In this document: one piece after another, positions 12,200 through 12,408 of the stretch
Position numbering within the stretch: the stretch's first letter is position 1
Layout: each line of letters starts with the position of its first letter
Assembly (NCBI RefSeq): GCF_000718165.1
Contig: NZ_JOEY01000111.1
Location: forward strand, 1 to 12,408
Origin: Streptomyces fulvoviolaceus
GTDB taxonomy: Bacteria > Actinomycetota > Actinomycetes > Streptomycetales > Streptomycetaceae
DNA length: 12,408 nt
Direction of reading: 5' to 3'
Notes under the pieces: generated by a model
Told to the model about the DNA's origin: nothing
Seen by the model: the letters and a program-made list of their open reading frames with translations, nothing else
Databases searched by the model: none
Position numbers and translations under genes: made by a program

Positions 12200-12408
12200 C
12201 CGCCCCTACCCGTCCCATCCTTCCGGGGCTCCGCCCCAGACCCCGCTCCTCAAACGCCGGAGGGGCTGAATTTGCCGGCCGAGGCTGGATTTTCCCGGCT
12301 GGGGCTTGATCTTTTCAGCCCGTCCGGCGTTTGAGGACGAGGCCCCTTCAGGGCCGAAAAGGGGGGTCTGGGGGCGCAGCCCCCAGGGACGGGAATGGGA
12401 AGGGGCGG
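12200..12408. repeat. Large imperfect inverted repeat after eutC, reaching the window edge
   Basis: The two halves are mirror images at several levels. CCGCCCCT (12200-12207) matches AGGGGCGG (12401-12408). GGGGCTCCGCCCCAGACCCC (12225-12244) matches the block at 12363-12384 with small differences. The 24-nt arms at 12247-12270 and 12314-12337 (core CAAACGCCGG / CCGGCGTTTG) differ at only one base. The centre (12271-12313) is unrelated and less G/C-rich. The CCGGCGTTTGAGGA motif is a very common Streptomyces intergenic repeat. Confidence 0.8.
12369..12385 (+). terminator. G/C hairpin, probable terminator of eutBC
   Basis: TGGGGGC-GCA-GCCCCCA is a perfect 7-bp stem with a 3-nt loop. A smaller hairpin, GGGGC-TCC-GCCCC (12225-12237), lies nearer eutC. 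Neither has a U-tract. One or both probably stop transcription, perhaps from both directions. Confidence 0.55.

Overview
The window looks like chromosomal DNA of a Streptomyces or close relative. It has very high G+C, strong third-position G/C bias, many ATGA/GTGA gene overlaps, and a helix-turn-helix (DUF5753) / DUF397 / HATPase triad, a gene set expanded in streptomycetes. It is gene-dense. No gap between genes exceeds about 235 bp, and I saw no tRNA, rRNA, CRISPR array, transposase or phage gene.

Layout, left to right. (1) 1-350, minus: a GNAT acetyltransferase cut by the window edge. (2) 494-1095, minus: two small translationally coupled genes of unknown function, the second faintly RelE/ParE-like. 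(3) 1197-2877: an anti-sigma-type ATPase (minus) divergent from an XRE/DUF5753 regulator and its overlapping DUF397 partner (plus), with a near-perfect palindrome between them. (4) 2855-2992, minus: what looks like the last ~45 codons of a lost MFS transporter gene, overlapping the DUF397 gene end. (5) 3041-4246, plus: a complete cytochrome P450 with no redox partner beside it. (6) 4257-5219, minus: a RibD/DHFR-like reductase and a small two-TM membrane protein. (7) 5280-8387: an ABC exporter (permease plus ATPase, minus) divergent from a GbsR/MarR-type regulator; a palindrome overlaps the exporter promoter. (8) 8391-12184: an APC permease (minus) divergent from eutB-eutC (plus), which encode B12-dependent ethanolamine ammonia-lyase. 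(9) 12200-12408: a large imperfect inverted repeat after eutC that runs to the window edge.

How the parts work together. Module 8 can be read as ethanolamine uptake plus cleavage to acetaldehyde and ammonia. No reactivase (EutA), microcompartment shell or aldehyde dehydrogenase is visible here. Module 7 reads as an autoregulated export system whose regulator probably binds the shared intergenic region. Module 3 is a self-contained regulatory cassette of the WhiJ/AbaA-like kind. The P450 and the reductase are convergent, 10 bp apart, and need not be functionally linked.

Non-genic signals include five genes whose start codon lies 6-7 nt after a TANNNT box (leaderless-transcript geometry), two copies of a short palindromic element in opposite orientation inside the ABC permease gene, and several inverted repeats at control regions and gene ends. 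I found no convincing new multi-gene system. The 494-1095 pair is the most open-ended coding feature.
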